Assembly: GCF_002591975.1 (NCBI RefSeq)
Contig: NZ_NVQE01000001.1
Location: forward strand, 335,265-399,264
DNA: 64,000 nt
Reading direction: 5' to 3'
Source: Mycobacterium neglectum
GTDB taxonomy: Bacteria; Actinomycetota; Actinomycetes; Mycobacteriales; Mycobacteriaceae
The notes beneath the pieces were generated by a model. That model was not told where the DNA came from, did no database searches, and saw only the letters and a list, made by a program, of their open reading frames with translations. Of the stretch, positions 7,307 to 17,970 are shown in pieces (position 1 is the stretch's first letter; each line of letters opens with the position of its first letter). A program made the translations under genes and the position numbers.

Positions 7307-8653
7307 ATGAGTACGACGAAACCACGCGAGGTGGCCAAACTGGACCGGGTTCCGCTGCCGGTCGAGGCCGCCCGGATAGGCGCGACGGGTTGGCAGGTAA
7401 CCCGCACCGGCGCGCGAGTCGTCACCACGCTCGCCGGCAAAGGCTCGCTTCAGCAGAAGATCATCAAGCAGATCCCACAGACCTTCGCGGATCTCGGACC
7501 CACCTACGTCAAGTTCGGCCAGATCATCGCGTCGAGCCCCGGCGCGTTCGGCGAGCAGATGAGCCGCGAGTTCCGCAGCCTGCTCGATGCCGTACCGCCC
7601 GCCGACGAAGACGAAGTACACCAGCTGTTCAAGGAGGATCTCGGCGACGATCCGTCCAACCTGTTCGCCACCTTCGACGAGACGCCCTTCGCATCGGCGT
7701 CGATCGCTCAGGTGCACTACGCGACCCTGCACAGCGGCGAGGAGGTCGTCGTCAAGATCCAGCGGCCCGGCATCCGTCGCCGGGTCGCCGCCGACCTGCA
7801 GATCCTGAAACGCGGGGCACGCCTTGTCGAATTCGCCAAGCTCGGCCAGCGGCTGTCGGCGCAGGACGTCGTCGCGGACTTCGCGGACAATCTCGCCGAG
7901 GAGCTGGATTTCCGGCTCGAGGCACAGTCGATGGATGCCTGGGTGGCGCACATGCACGCCTCACCGCTGGGCAAGAACATCCGGGTGCCCCAGGTCTACT
8001 GGGACCTGACCAGCGAGCGAGTGCTCACCATGGAGCGGGTCACCGGTGTCCGCATCGACGACGCCGCGGCGATCCGCAAGGCCGGCTTCGACGGCACCGA
8101 ACTCGTAAAGGCGTTGCTGTTCAGCGTCTTCGAGGGCGGGCTGCGACACGGCCTGTTCCACGGCGACCTGCACGCGGGCAATCTGTTCGTCGACCCCGAC
8201 GGCAAGATCGTGTTCCTCGACTTCGGCATCATGGGCCGCGTCGACCCCCGCACACGGTGGCTGCTGCGCGAACTCGTGTACGCACTGCTGGTCAAGAAGG
8301 ACCACGCCGCCGCGGGCAAGATCGTCGTGCTGATGGGCGCGGTCGGCACCATGAAGCCCGAGGCCGAAGCCGCGAAGGATCTGGAGAAGTTCGCGACGCC
8401 GCTGACCATGTCGTCGTTGGGCGATTTGAGCTATGCCGAGATCGGTAAACAACTTTCGACGCTGGCCGACGCCTACGACGTCAAGCTGCCGCGCGAGTTG
8501 GTGCTGATCGGCAAGCAGTTCCTCTACGTGGAGCGCTACATGAAGCTGCTCGCACCGAAGTGGCAGATGATGACCGACCCGCAGTTGACGGGGTACTTCG
8601 CCAACTTCATGGTCGAGGTCAGCAGAGAGCACACAGAAGAAGTCGAGGCCTGA
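7307..8653 (+). CDS. ABC1/UbiB-family atypical kinase
   Basis: 448-residue ABC1/AarF/UbiB atypical protein-kinase-like protein. Family landmarks are the KFGQ motif near residue 69 (YVKFGQIIASSPGAFG), nucleotide-binding lysine region VVVKIQRPGIRRRV, catalytic loop GLFHGDLHAGNLFVDPDG and metal-binding DFGIMGR. UbiB proteins are ATPases linked to quinone or lipid metabolism. Synteny with the Rv0647c gene of M. tuberculosis, next to lipG and the mmaA cluster, supports orthology. A lipid-related role is inferred. Its TGA is immediately followed by the lipG GTG. Confidence 0.95.
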   Translation: MSTTKPREVAKLDRVPLPVEAARIGATGWQVTRTGARVVTTLAGKGSLQQKIIKQIPQTFADLGPTYVKFGQIIASSPGAFGEQMSREFRSLLDAVPPADEDEVHQLFKEDLGDDPSNLFATFDETPFASASIAQVHYATLHSGEEVVVKIQRPGIRRRVAADLQILKRGARLVEFAKLGQRLSAQDVVADFADNLAEELDFRLEAQSMDAWVAHMHASPLGKNIRVPQVYWDLTSERVLTMERVTGVRIDDAAAIRKAGFDGTELVKALLFSVFEGGLRHGLFHGDLHAGNLFVDPDGKIVFLDFGIMGRVDPRTRWLLRELVYALLVKKDHAAAGKIVVLMGAVGTMKPEAEAAKDLEKFATPLTMSSLGDLSYAEIGKQLSTLADAYDVKLPRELVLIGKQFLYVERYMKLLAPKWQMMTDPQLTGYFANFMVEVSREHTEEVEA

Positions 8654-9553
8654 GTGCAGACGCGCACCGGCACGGCCAAGTCCGGCGAGCTCGATATCTA
8701 CTACGAGGACATGGGCGACCCCAACGACCCGGCCGTGCTGCTCATCATGGGACTCGGTGCGCAATTGTTGTTGTGGCGCAAGGATTTCTGCGAAAAGCTC
8801 GTCAACCAGGGCCTCCGTGTCATCCGCTACGACAATCGCGACGTCGGCCTGTCTTCCAAGGTGACCGGTCAGCACTCCGGCGCTTCCCTGGCGCCGAGAA
8901 TGGTGCGCTCGTTCCTCGGACTGCGCAGCCCGGCGGTCTACACACTCGAGGATGTCGCCGATGATGCCGCCGCACTACTCGATCACCTGAAGATCGACAC
9001 GGCCCATATCGTCGGCGCGTCCATGGGCGGCATGATCGCGCAGGTCTTCGCCGCGCGACACGACATGCGCACGAAGACCCTGGCCGTGATCTTCTCGAGC
9101 AACAACCAACCGGTATTGCCGCCGCCCGCGCCCAAACACCTGCTGGCGATCCTGCAGCGCCCCAAGGCCGCGACCCGCGACGCGATCATCGAGAACGCCA
9201 TCCGCGTCAGCCGCATCATCGGCAGTCCCGGCTATCCCGCACCCGAGGACCGGATCCGCGCCGAGGCCATCGAGGGCTACGACCGCTCCTACTATCCGGC
9301 GGGTATCGGCCGGCAGTTCGCGGCGATCATGGGCAGCGGCAGCCTGCTGCACTATGACCGCCAGATCACCGCACCGACAGTGGTCATCCACGGCAAGGCC
9401 GACAAGCTGATGCGGCCGTTCGGCGGGCGCGCCGTCGCCCGCGCGATCAAGGGTGCGCGCCTGGTGCTCTTCGACGGCATGGGGCACGAGTTGCCGCGCG
9501 AACTCTGGGATGACATCGTCGGTGAACTGAAGACGAATTTCGCCGCCGCGTAA
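8654..9553 (+). CDS. lipG: Alpha/beta hydrolase LipG
   Basis: 299-residue esterase of the alpha/beta hydrolase fold. The elbow GASMGGMIAQVF has Ser near residue 123, the acid is in GKADKLMRPFGG and the histidine in DGMGHELPR. The GTG start directly abuts the UbiB stop, so the pair is coupled. Its position between the UbiB-like gene and the mycolate methyltransferase genes matches lipG (Rv0646c) in M. tuberculosis. It shares long identical stretches with the hydrolase at 3198-4115. Lipolytic activity is expected for the family. Confidence 0.93.
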   Translation: MQTRTGTAKSGELDIYYEDMGDPNDPAVLLIMGLGAQLLLWRKDFCEKLVNQGLRVIRYDNRDVGLSSKVTGQHSGASLAPRMVRSFLGLRSPAVYTLEDVADDAAALLDHLKIDTAHIVGASMGGMIAQVFAARHDMRTKTLAVIFSSNNQPVLPPPAPKHLLAILQRPKAATRDAIIENAIRVSRIIGSPGYPAPEDRIRAEAIEGYDRSYYPAGIGRQFAAIMGSGSLLHYDRQITAPTVVIHGKADKLMRPFGGRAVARAIKGARLVLFDGMGHELPRELWDDIVGELKTNFAAA

Positions 9554-9709
9554 AGAATTTACGGCTCTGTAAGTGCTGTGATCCTGCCCTCGTAATTGCA
9601 GACCGACGGCAATAGACGTTACATTCGAAGACGAGTGCTCAGGGCTTTGCGAGCTGTCAACGTTGATGACGGCGGAGCTGCTGATTCGCCCCAGAAAGGC
9701 ACCGAGCTG

Positions 9710-10579
9710 ATGGCTGTTGCACGCAAACTAGAACCGCATTTCGAAGACGTCCAGGCGCATTACGACCTGTCCGACGAATTCTTCCGACTCTGGCTGGACC
9801 CCAGCCAGACCTACAGCTGCGCCTACTTCGAGCGCGACGACATGACGCTGGAAGAAGCGCAGCTGGCCAAAATCGACCTCGCGCTGGGCAAGCTGGGCCT
9901 GCAGCCCGGCATGACCCTGCTCGATGTCGGCTGCGGCTGGGGATCGACCATGATGCGAGCCATCGAGCGCTACGACGTCAACGTCATCGGTCTCACCTTG
10001 AGCGAGAACCAAAAGGCCCATGCGGAAAGGGTTTTCGCGAAATCCGACAGTCCGCGCGACAAGCAGGTGCGGCTGCAGGGCTGGGAGCAGTTCGACGAGC
10101 CCGTCGACCGCATCGTGAGCATCGGGGCGTTCGAACACTTCGGCTTCGACCGCTACACCGACTTCTTCAAGATGGCCTATGCCGCGCTTCCCGACGACGG
10201 CGTCATGCTGCTGCACACCATCACCGCGCTGACGCTGCCGCAGATGGCCGACCGCAAGATTCCGCTGACCTTCGAGGTGGCGCGGTTTGTGAAGTTCATC
10301 CTCACCGAGATCTTCCCGGGTGGGCGCCTGCCGTCCATCGAAAAGGTAGAGGAGTATGCGACGCCGGCCGGATTCACGCTGACCCGCCGGCAGTCGCTGC
10401 AAATGCACTATGCGCGCACTCTGGACACCTGGGCCGGGGCGCTCGCGGAGCACAAGGACGAGGCGATCGCCGTGCAGTCCGAAGAGGTCTACAACCGTTA
10501 TATGCACTACCTAACGGGCTGCGCGCACGGCTTCCGGACTGGCTATATCGACGTCCACCAATTCACACTCGCAAAGTAG
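9710..10579 (+). CDS. mmaA2: Cyclopropane mycolic acid synthase, MmaA2/CmaA-like
   Basis: 289-residue SAM-dependent methyltransferase that modifies meromycolate double bonds. The SAM motif [10 protein letters not shown] is near residue 70; [10 protein letters not shown], then [16 protein letters not shown] (active-site region) and [10 protein letters not shown] follow. The ending [12 protein letters not shown] and the HTITALT segment resemble MmaA2-type cyclopropane synthases more than the hydroxymycolate synthase next door. The start is ATG 9710, after GAAAGG; an upstream in-frame extension lacks homology. Paralogue assignment is by recall of family sequences, so the number is less certain than the family. 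Confidence 0.93.
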   Translation: MAVARKLEPHFEDVQAHYDLSDEFFRLWLDPSQTYSCAYFERDDMTLEEAQLAKIDLALGKLGLQPGMTLLDVGCGWGSTMMRAIERYDVNVIGLTLSENQKAHAERVFAKSDSPRDKQVRLQGWEQFDEPVDRIVSIGAFEHFGFDRYTDFFKMAYAALPDDGVMLLHTITALTLPQMADRKIPLTFEVARFVKFILTEIFPGGRLPSIEKVEEYATPAGFTLTRRQSLQMHYARTLDTWAGALAEHKDEAIAVQSEEVYNRYMHYLTGCAHGFRTGYIDVHQFTLAK

Positions 10580-10679
10580 GCGCCGAATTAGGGCGTGAAC
10601 CACGCCAAACGCTAGGGTGTACGACCAGATAGCACGTGGCGAATCCGTACACGTCACCAGGAAGGCCAACTAGCGAACC

Positions 10680-11579
10680 ATGTCTGATAACTCCACCGGC
10701 ACGAAGGATATGACTCCTCATTTCGAGGACATCCAGCACCACTACGACCTCTCGGACGACTTCTTCGGTGTGTTCCAGGACCCGACTCGCAAGTACAGCT
10801 GCGCCTTCTTCACCCGCCCCGACGTGACCCTGTCCGAGGCGCAGATCGCCAACGTCGACCAGCATCTGGACGCGCTGGACCTGAAGCCGGGTATGACCCT
10901 GCTCGAGGTCGGCTGCGGCTGGGGCCTCACGCTGCAGCGGGCGATGGAGAAGTACGACGTCAACGTCATCGGACTGACGCTGTCGAAGAATCAGAAGGCC
11001 TACTGCGACCAGCTACTGGCCAAGCTCGGCAGCGAGCGGACCTTCGATGTGCGACTGGAGGGCTGGGAGCAGTTCCACTCCCCCGTCGACCGGATCGTGT
11101 CGATCGAGGCGTTCGAGCACTTCGGCTTTGAACGCTACGACGACTTCTTCAAGACCTGTTTCGACATCCTGCCCGATGACGGCCGCATGACCATCCAGAG
11201 CAGTGTTGGCTACCACCCGTACGACCTGGCCGAGCGCGGCAAGAAGCTGACGTTCGAGTTGGCCCGGTTCGTCAAATTCATCATCACCGAGATCTTCCCG
11301 GGCGGACGCCTGCCGACCACGCAGATGATGGTCGAGCACGGCGAAAAGGCCGGCTTCGTGGTGCCCGAGCCGAAGTCGCTGCGCAACCACTACATCAAGA
11401 CCCTCGGCATCTGGGCCGACCGGCTGGAGCGCGACAAGGAAGCGGCGATCGCCGCCACCGACGAGGAGAACTACCACCGCTACATGCGGTATCTCCTGGG
11501 CGCGCAGTACTACTTCATCGACGAATCCATCGATGTCAGCCTGGTCACCTACCTGAAGCCAGGCGCCGTCGCCGCCTGA
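10680..11579 (+). CDS. mmaA4: Mycolic acid methyltransferase, MmaA4-like
   Basis: 299-residue SAM methyltransferase of the same family ([13 protein letters not shown] near residue 75, [18 protein letters not shown]). [20 protein letters not shown] and the end [12 protein letters not shown] are features of MmaA4, which makes hydroxymycolates leading to oxygenated mycolates. In rapid growers the product may instead feed epoxymycolates; that is an inference. It is separated by 100 nt from the preceding paralogue. M. tuberculosis carries four genes at this locus; only two are here. Confidence 0.93.
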   Translation: MSDNSTGTKDMTPHFEDIQHHYDLSDDFFGVFQDPTRKYSCAFFTRPDVTLSEAQIANVDQHLDALDLKPGMTLLEVGCGWGLTLQRAMEKYDVNVIGLTLSKNQKAYCDQLLAKLGSERTFDVRLEGWEQFHSPVDRIVSIEAFEHFGFERYDDFFKTCFDILPDDGRMTIQSSVGYHPYDLAERGKKLTFELARFVKFIITEIFPGGRLPTTQMMVEHGEKAGFVVPEPKSLRNHYIKTLGIWADRLERDKEAAIAATDEENYHRYMRYLLGAQYYFIDESIDVSLVTYLKPGAVAA

Positions 11580-11602
11580 TCTTCAGCGCGAACTGGTCGC
11601 CG

Positions 11603-13189
11603 CTAGGCGGCGGCCGGCTCAGGGGTCTTGGCCTCTTCGGCGTCCTCGTTCTCTTCGGGATCCTTGTTCTCTTCGGAGTCCTTGATCACTTCGGGATCCT
11701 TCGTCTCCTCGAGATCCGTGATCACTTCGGGATCCTTGATCTCTTCGAGATCCGTGATCACTTCGGGATCCTTGATCTCTTCCACGATCTCGTTGCCCTC
11801 GATCAGGGTCTCCTCCTCGAGCACGATCTCCTCGACGATCTCCGCGGGCTCTAGCGTGCCTTCGGGCTCGATCGTGCCCTCGGTCAGAGTGAGGTCCTCA
11901 GCGGTCTCGATATTGGCGGCCAACTCAGTCCCTTCACCTTCAAACTGCTGCTCGACGTCGCCGGTTTCCTGCATGGGCGCCTGTCTGGCAAAGGCCGGCT
12001 CGTCCTCCTCGTCGGCCATCAACGGCGACACAGGAGGCCCAGTAACAATCGGAGGTGTCAGCGAGATTTCCTGGGTCAATCCGAAATTGGCCAAGAAGTT
12101 GTTAATGCCTTGTAAGACCGCCGGGATCAGCTTGAGGAAGAGCGTGATCGGGTTGAAAAACGGGATGAACCCGGTCCCGATGGGGGCGCCGAACGGAATC
12201 CCACGGGCGTAACCGGTCTCTTCGATGATCACGCGCAGCGCGGGCTCGAGAAGGTCGGCGATCGGCTTGCCGATCAACGGGATGAGATGCAGCGGCCGGA
12301 CGAGCGGTAGGACCTTCGGCGTGATGGTGTAGTACTTGGTGTCGCCGTACTCCTGGTAGTTGACGATGCCGGGATTCAGCAGCGGGTAGGTCGTGAGGGC
12401 TTCCCACTCCTCGATGGTGTATCCGGCCGGAGTTTCACCCGGATCACTGTCCTCGTTCCACGCCAAATAGGTGCCGTGGTCGTAGGAGAATCCGAGGATC
12501 GAGTTGGCCACCGCCAGCGGATTCAAGAGGAACGTCGGCCAGTCGGCGATGCCCTCCCACCGGATCGCCCAGTCTTCGGTGGGGATGCCGTCGGGGAATG
12601 CGGTCGTGGAACCGGTGGGCGTCGGCTGACCAGTCGTCACATTGAGGATCGGGATGTAATGCAGGAAGCCCAATCGCGACAGCAGACCACCATTCGGGCG
12701 GTTGGGGTTCCCGATGAAGACGAACGCATCCGGGGTCTGGCCCACCCAATCGCCGTTGATGTAATGCATCTTCGCGATGCTGACCACGCGAGCCCCCTGC
12801 GAATACCCGGCGATCACGAAGTCGCCGGTCGTGGCGTCCGCGGCGGTTTTGAGGTTTTGCACTCCCTTCGCCACCGACACGTTGAAGGTGTCGCACGACA
12901 AATTCGGGCACCAACCGGGTAACGGAATCGGCCAAAATGACGCAGGGTAGTCGACTCCCTTTAGAACGTCGCAGCCGCCAGCGTTGGCGCACGGCTCCTG
13001 CATGTAGTAGTCGCGGAAGTTCTCCATGTATCCGCCGACGCCGTTTGCGTTCGGCGTGCCCGTGCCCGGCACGATCAGCGCGGTGGCGGCCAGGCTGACG
13101 GCCGCGACCAGCGCCGTCACGGCGCCGAGAACGGCTGTGCCCAGCAAGCTCAGGAGGAACAGAACGACGACTCGACCGGCCTTGCGCAT
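11603..13189 (-). CDS. PE-PPE-domain esterase with acidic repeat tail
   Basis: 528 residues. An N-terminal signal or anchor helix (VVVLFLLSLLGTAVLGAVTA) is followed by a PE-PPE (alpha/beta hydrolase, cutinase-like) domain. It has TALIVPGTGTPNANG, the nucleophile motif VIAGYSQGARV near residue 150 and a late His segment FSYDHGTYLAW. No PE or PPE N-terminal domain is present. The last 60 residues are four to five acidic 12-residue repeats (EEIKDPEVITDL type). It is probably exported and acts on lipids at the envelope. It lies between mmaA4 and rplA, which adjoin in M. tuberculosis. Confidence 0.88.
   Translation of the reverse strand: MRKAGRVVVLFLLSLLGTAVLGAVTALVAAVSLAATALIVPGTGTPNANGVGGYMENFRDYYMQEPCANAGGCDVLKGVDYPASFWPIPLPGWCPNLSCDTFNVSVAKGVQNLKTAADATTGDFVIAGYSQGARVVSIAKMHYINGDWVGQTPDAFVFIGNPNRPNGGLLSRLGFLHYIPILNVTTGQPTPTGSTTAFPDGIPTEDWAIRWEGIADWPTFLLNPLAVANSILGFSYDHGTYLAWNEDSDPGETPAGYTIEEWEALTTYPLLNPGIVNYQEYGDTKYYTITPKVLPLVRPLHLIPLIGKPIADLLEPALRVIIEETGYARGIPFGAPIGTGFIPFFNPITLFLKLIPAVLQGINNFLANFGLTQEISLTPPIVTGPPVSPLMADEEDEPAFARQAPMQETGDVEQQFEGEGTELAANIETAEDLTLTEGTIEPEGTLEPAEIVEEIVLEEETLIEGNEIVEEIKDPEVITDLEEIKDPEVITDLEETKDPEVIKDSEENKDPEENEDAEEAKTPEPAAA
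11606..11782 (-). repeat. 36-bp coding repeats in PE-PPE protein tail
   Basis: Residues 470-528 consist of EEIKDPEVITDL twice (identical), then EETKDPEVIKDS, EENKDPEENEDA and a decayed EEAKTPEPAAA. The unit is 12 codons (36 bp). It is strongly acidic and likely disordered or extended; length variation among strains is expected. Confidence 0.9.
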
Positions 13190-13720
13190 GCGTAAACAAT
13201 CACATAACGCACCGCGTGGATCCGTCGGAATCGAAAATTTGCTCAGAGAAGTTTCGTATCGACTGTCGGATTTTCCGCGGCGCCGTTCGTCGACCTGGTA
13301 GGAAGTGGGACGCAGCGTTCTGCTGGCATCCGAAAGATGACGCCATGTACTGCTTCGCCCTGTTGCTAGGACCCGAGTCGCTGACGCGCGGACCAGAGGG
13401 AGCAGGTCGACGAATCATCGACTAGTTCTGCAGCCGAATTCCGGCTTTGCGACTCGTCCCGAACACCCCGGCACCGATACTTCGGGAACGACGTCATCCA
13501 CCAACGGTTGAAGCTGCGAGGGATCATTCGGATCCCACGCTGGGCGCCAAGTTAGCTGGACAGCCCGCTTGGCAGCGCAACGGACTCGCCGCGGTTGCCG
13601 GCCGCTGAGCGGAAGTGTGGTCGGCCGACACAGGCTGCGGCGGGCAGACGTGCAACAGCCCCTATATCGTCAGATTCGACAATTTCTTCAGCGATTCGCC
13701 GCCGACGCAATTTCGGCTGA
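13190..13720. other. Intergenic region, 531 bp
   Basis: Lies between the rplA stop and the PE-PPE gene start, both on the minus strand. It must hold the end of the ribosomal transcript and the PE-PPE promoter, but no convincing hairpin, promoter or conserved coding sequence could be recognised. Short open frames here have no recognisable features. Confidence 0.6.
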
Positions 13721-14428
13721 CTACGCCTCGGTGAAGTTGCGGGTTACCGCCGGGTCCACGGGGATGCCCGGACCCGTCGTCGTCGACACGACAACCTTCT
13801 TGAGGTAGCGCCCCTTCGACGACGACGGCTTGGCGCGCAGCACCTCATCGAGCGCCGCGCCGTAGTTCTCCGCCAGCTTCTTCTCGTCGAACGACGCCTT
13901 GCCGATCACGAAGTGCAGGTTGGCCTGCTTGTCGACACGGAAGTTGATCTTGCCGCCCTTGATGTCGGACACGGCCTTGGCGACATCGGGAGTCACCGTG
14001 CCGGTCTTCGGGTTGGGCATCAGGCCACGCGGGCCGAGCACACGGGCGATCTTGCCGACCTTGGCCATCTGATCCGGCGTCGCGATCGCGGCGTCGAAGT
14101 CCAGGAAGCCGCCCTGAATCTTCTCGATCAGGTCGTCGCTGCCCACCTCGTCGGCGCCGGCAGCCAGGGCCGCCTCCGCCTTGTCGCCGACCGCGAACAC
14201 CACGACGCGTGCGGTCTTACCGGTGCCGTTGGGCAGGTTGACGGTGCCGCGCACCATCTGGTCGGCCTTACGCGGGTCGACGCCCAGCCGGATGGCAACC
14301 TCGACGGTCGCGTCCTGCTTCTTCGACGACGTCTCCTTGGCCAGGCGCACGGCCTCGATCGGGGAGTACAGGTTGTCCTTGTCGACCTTCTCGGCCGCTT
14401 CGCGATATGCCTTGCTGTTCTTGCTCAT
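13721..14428 (-). CDS. rplA: 50S ribosomal protein L1
   Basis: 235 residues, the full length for mycobacterial L1. Signature segments are [37 protein letters not shown], and [19 protein letters not shown], the L1 signature. L1 binds 23S rRNA at the L1 stalk and in bacteria also represses its own operon mRNA. It follows rplK by 67 nt, completing the secE-nusG-rplK-rplA order. Confidence 0.98.
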   Translation of the reverse strand: MSKNSKAYREAAEKVDKDNLYSPIEAVRLAKETSSKKQDATVEVAIRLGVDPRKADQMVRGTVNLPNGTGKTARVVVFAVGDKAEAALAAGADEVGSDDLIEKIQGGFLDFDAAIATPDQMAKVGKIARVLGPRGLMPNPKTGTVTPDVAKAVSDIKGGKINFRVDKQANLHFVIGKASFDEKKLAENYGAALDEVLRAKPSSSKGRYLKKVVVSTTTGPGIPVDPAVTRNFTEA

Positions 14429-14495
14429 TGGTGTCTCCTAATTGATGAGTTGTGGTTGGCGGGCCGCAGCTGGCCCTCCCACGGGTACGGCCGAA

Positions 14496-14924
14496 CTATT
14501 CGACCGTGATCCCCATCGACCGGGCGGTGCCGGCGATGATCTTGGACGCCGCGTCAATGTCGTTGGCGTTCAAGTCTTCCTTCTTGGTCTCGGCGATCTC
14601 GCGCACCTGAGCCCAGGACACCTTGGCGACCTTGGTGGTGTGCGGGGTGCCGGAACCCTTCTGCACGCCTGCAGCCTTCAGCAGCAGCTTGGCGGCGGGC
14701 GGGGTCTTCAGCGCGAACGTGAAGCTGCGGTCCTCGTAGACGGTGATCTCCACGGGGATGACGTTGCCGCGCTGGCTCTCCGTCGCGGCGTTGTACGCCT
14801 TGCAGAACTCCATGATGTTGACGCCGTGCTGGCCGAGCGCCGGACCCACGGGCGGGGCGGGGTTGGCCGCTCCGGCCTGGATCTGCAGCTTGATCAGCCC
14901 AGTGACCTTCTTCTTCGGGGCCAT
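14496..14924 (-). CDS. rplK: 50S ribosomal protein L11
   Basis: 142 residues, full length. [20 protein letters not shown] and [20 protein letters not shown] mark the N-terminal domain, which binds release factors and thiopeptides, and the C-terminal rRNA-binding domain follows ([20 protein letters not shown]). It is part of the GTPase-associated centre and needed for RelA activation. It lies 34 nt downstream of nusG. Confidence 0.98.
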   Translation of the reverse strand: MAPKKKVTGLIKLQIQAGAANPAPPVGPALGQHGVNIMEFCKAYNAATESQRGNVIPVEITVYEDRSFTFALKTPPAAKLLLKAAGVQKGSGTPHTTKVAKVSWAQVREIAETKKEDLNANDIDAASKIIAGTARSMGITVE

Positions 14925-14958
14925 GAGTGTTCGGTTTCCTTTTCTTTCTTACTTGTCT

Positions 14959-15783
<825 letters not shown>

Positions 15784-15809
15784 TCAGTCCTCTCTCAATA
15801 CATCACTCG

Positions 15810-16238
15810 TCAGCCGAACACCCACATGACGAGCTTGCCCACGCCCAGATCGACTCCGCCGATCAGCGCCACCATGAACGCCAGGAAGACCAGCACCACC
15901 GCGGTGTAGCTGACCATCTGCTTGCGGTTCGGCCAGATCACCTTGCGCAGCTCGGCAACGACCTGCTTCAGGTAGTTCCACACGTAGAGGAGCGGGTTGC
16001 GCGAGGGACCGTCGCCACGCTTCTTGGCGGTCTTCTTCGCGGTGCCCGAGCCGTTCTTGGTCGGGGACGCTTGGCTGCCGGTTTCCAGGTCCACAGCGCT
16101 GCTGACGTCCTCGCCGCTGGACACGCGCCGCGACCGCTTGCCGCTGGGCCGGGTCGGCCGGGTTACGACCGCGCCGTTGCCGTCACCGGTATCGCCGGGG
16201 GCGTCTGCGGAGCCGTCACGATCACGCTCGTCGCTCAC
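15810..16238 (-). CDS. secE: Preprotein translocase subunit SecE
   Basis: 142 residues. A long charged cytosolic N-terminus with a Lys-rich stretch is followed by the conserved SecE signature LKQVVAELRKVIWPNRKQMV and a single C-terminal membrane helix (YTAVVLVFLAFMVALIGGVD). It is an essential part of SecYEG. Only 29 nt separate it from nusG, and the tRNA-Trp gene lies just upstream on the same strand. Confidence 0.97.
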   Translation of the reverse strand: MSDERDRDGSADAPGDTGDGNGAVVTRPTRPSGKRSRRVSSGEDVSSAVDLETGSQASPTKNGSGTAKKTAKKRGDGPSRNPLLYVWNYLKQVVAELRKVIWPNRKQMVSYTAVVLVFLAFMVALIGGVDLGVGKLVMWVFG

Positions 16239-16306
16239 CGCATGCCTTTCGTCTGTTGTCGGGGGGACACCATCCAGTGTCCACGCTTGTCGAGTATTCA
16301 GTTGAG

Positions 16307-16379
<73 letters not shown>

Positions 16380-16526
16380 TCAGGATGGCACTACAGGCAG
16401 AACCACCCGGGTCCGGGGCTCACACAATTTGCGCGCTCCCCGTTCGGTCGATCTATAACCGACGGACAGCGCGCTGGACTGGGAAAACCCCGAGTAGCGA
16501 GTGTAGCGCGCCACCCGCACAACGTA

Positions 16527-17054
16527 CTAATCCGCCGCCTGTCCGTTCTCGCCGGAAGCTGTGCGGACGACCTGACCCGTCTCGGGGTCCCACTTCACCG
16601 CGATCGAGTTGTCGCCCTCGTGGCCCATGAGCGTGGTGAACGCCTCCATCACGATGGTGCCGTCCTGCTCGGCACAGACATTGCGGGTCGTCACGATGTC
16701 GGCGCCGAACCTCTCGACCACCGTCTCGACGTACATGGTCCCGGTCAGCCGGTCGCCGACCTTGATCGGCCGGTGGAACCGAAACTTCTGGTCGACCTGG
16801 ACGATCTGCATGGTTTCCATGCCGACGTCGACGTGCTGAAAGAAGTGAGTCTGGATCATCACCGCGAAGATCGACGCAAAAGTGAGCGGCGCTATGAGGG
16901 CGTCATGGCCGAGTTCGGCGGCTGCAGCCTCGTCGACAGTGGCCGGCGCGGTCGACTTCACCGCTTTCGCAAACTGGCGGACCTGTTCGCGGCCCACCAC
17001 GAACGTGTCGGGATACTCCCAGACCATCCCCCGGATGTCTGTCTTCAGAGCCAT
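16527..17054 (-). CDS. hadC: FAS-II (3R)-hydroxyacyl-ACP dehydratase subunit HadC
   Basis: 175-residue MaoC-like hot-dog protein, the non-catalytic partner of HadB in the HadBC dehydratase acting late in meromycolate elongation. It has GMVWEYPDTFVVGREQVRQF near the start and QIVQVDQKFRFHRPIKVGD in the middle, closely parallel to HadA, and lacks the catalytic D...H hydratase motif of HadB. The start is 3 nt after the hadB stop, so translation is coupled. Synteny with Rv0637 is complete. Confidence 0.96.
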   Translation of the reverse strand: MALKTDIRGMVWEYPDTFVVGREQVRQFAKAVKSTAPATVDEAAAAELGHDALIAPLTFASIFAVMIQTHFFQHVDVGMETMQIVQVDQKFRFHRPIKVGDRLTGTMYVETVVERFGADIVTTRNVCAEQDGTIVMEAFTTLMGHEGDNSIAVKWDPETGQVVRTASGENGQAAD

Positions 17055-17057
17055 CCG

Positions 17058-17486
17058 CTACGCCAGCTTCGCAGTGGCGACCGCGCGGCCGAAGATCTTT
17101 TTTCCGCCCGCAGTGGCCGTCAATGCGATGGTCACCGACTTCGTCTCGGGTTCAACGGATTTCACACGTCCGCTGAAAACGATTTCGGCACCCACACCGT
17201 CGTTGGGAACCGGGACCACAGCGGTGAACCGCACGTTGTATTCGGTGACCGCCGCGGGGTCCCCGACCCAGGAGGTGATGTAGCCGCCCCCCAATCCCAT
17301 GGTGAGCATCCCGTGGGCGATCGCGGTGTCCAGGCCGACCTGCTTGGCGATCTCGTCATCCCAGTGGATGGGGTTCAGGTCGCCGGACACGCCGGCGTAG
17401 TTCACCAGGTCACCCCGCGTCAGCGGGATCACTTTCTCGGGAAGCAGGTCGCCCACCTTCACCGAATCGAACTCACGCAGTGCCAT
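17058..17486 (-). CDS. hadB: FAS-II (3R)-hydroxyacyl-ACP dehydratase catalytic subunit HadB
   Basis: 142 residues, the full family length. The R-hydratase motif is in YAGVSGDLNPIHWDDEIAKQ (catalytic Asp and His), followed by GLDTAIAHGMLTMGLGGGYI. It dehydrates 3-hydroxyacyl-AcpM as HadAB or HadBC. The start is ATG 17486 (MALREFDSVKVGD), overlapping the hadA 3' end by 14 nt in another frame. Thiacetazone and isoxyl act on the HadAB form in mycobacteria. Confidence 0.97.
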   Translation of the reverse strand: MALREFDSVKVGDLLPEKVIPLTRGDLVNYAGVSGDLNPIHWDDEIAKQVGLDTAIAHGMLTMGLGGGYITSWVGDPAAVTEYNVRFTAVVPVPNDGVGAEIVFSGRVKSVEPETKSVTIALTATAGGKKIFGRAVATAKLA

Positions 17487-17952
17487 CGCTGAAACCCTCT
17501 TCTCCCTCTTCGCCGGTGCGGCCCGCGAGGGTCGTGTAAGTCTCCTGGACAACGTCACCGTTGTCGTCGGTGACGACGTTCTTGGTGACGATGATGTCGG
17601 TGCCGTGCGCCTGCTTGACGGAGTCCACGTACACGTCGCAGTAGAGCGTGTCACCGGCGTGGATCGGCTTGCGGAACTTCACCACCTGATCCACTTGGAC
17701 GATCTGCATGTCGCTGATGCCGATGTTGGCACTGGCGAAGAACGCCGTCTGCGCCTGGTAACCGAATACCGAGATGAACGTCAGCGGCGCACAGATCGCG
17801 TCGTGTCCCAGCTCGGCGGCAGCGGCGTCGTCGTGGTAGGCGGGGTCCTCGTTCTTCACCGCGACGGCATACTCGCGCAGCTTCTCCCGCCCGACGACGT
17901 AGCTGTCGGGATAGCGGAAGTGCATCCCGACGATCTGCTTCGACAGCGACAA
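17473..17952 (-). CDS. hadA: FAS-II (3R)-hydroxyacyl-ACP dehydratase subunit HadA
   Basis: 159 residues if started at TTG 17952, which aligns with the M. tuberculosis HadA start (LSLSKQIVGMHFRYPD against its ALSADIVGMHYRYPD). A TTG at 17970 would add six residues but abuts a GC-rich hairpin and leaves no room for a ribosome-binding site. The protein carries QIVQVDQVVKFRKPIHAGD, shared with HadC. It is the substrate-chain-binding partner of HadB and first gene of hadABC, 49 nt after rpmG2. Confidence 0.93.
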   Translation of the reverse strand: MSLSKQIVGMHFRYPDSYVVGREKLREYAVAVKNEDPAYHDDAAAAELGHDAICAPLTFISVFGYQAQTAFFASANIGISDMQIVQVDQVVKFRKPIHAGDTLYCDVYVDSVKQAHGTDIIVTKNVVTDDNGDVVQETYTTLAGRTGEEGEEGFSDGTA

Positions 17953-17970
17953 AGTGGACCTATCCGTCAA

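Noticed and set aside
6194..7957. Open frame of 587 codons on the minus strand across the oxygenase and UbiB genes
   Set aside because: It spans two well-supported genes and their intergenic gap on the other strand, with low-complexity composition and no domain.
13216..13425. 69-codon frame in the gap between PE-PPE and rplA genes
   Set aside because: No recognisable motif or ribosome-binding site, and it overlaps the expected PE-PPE promoter.
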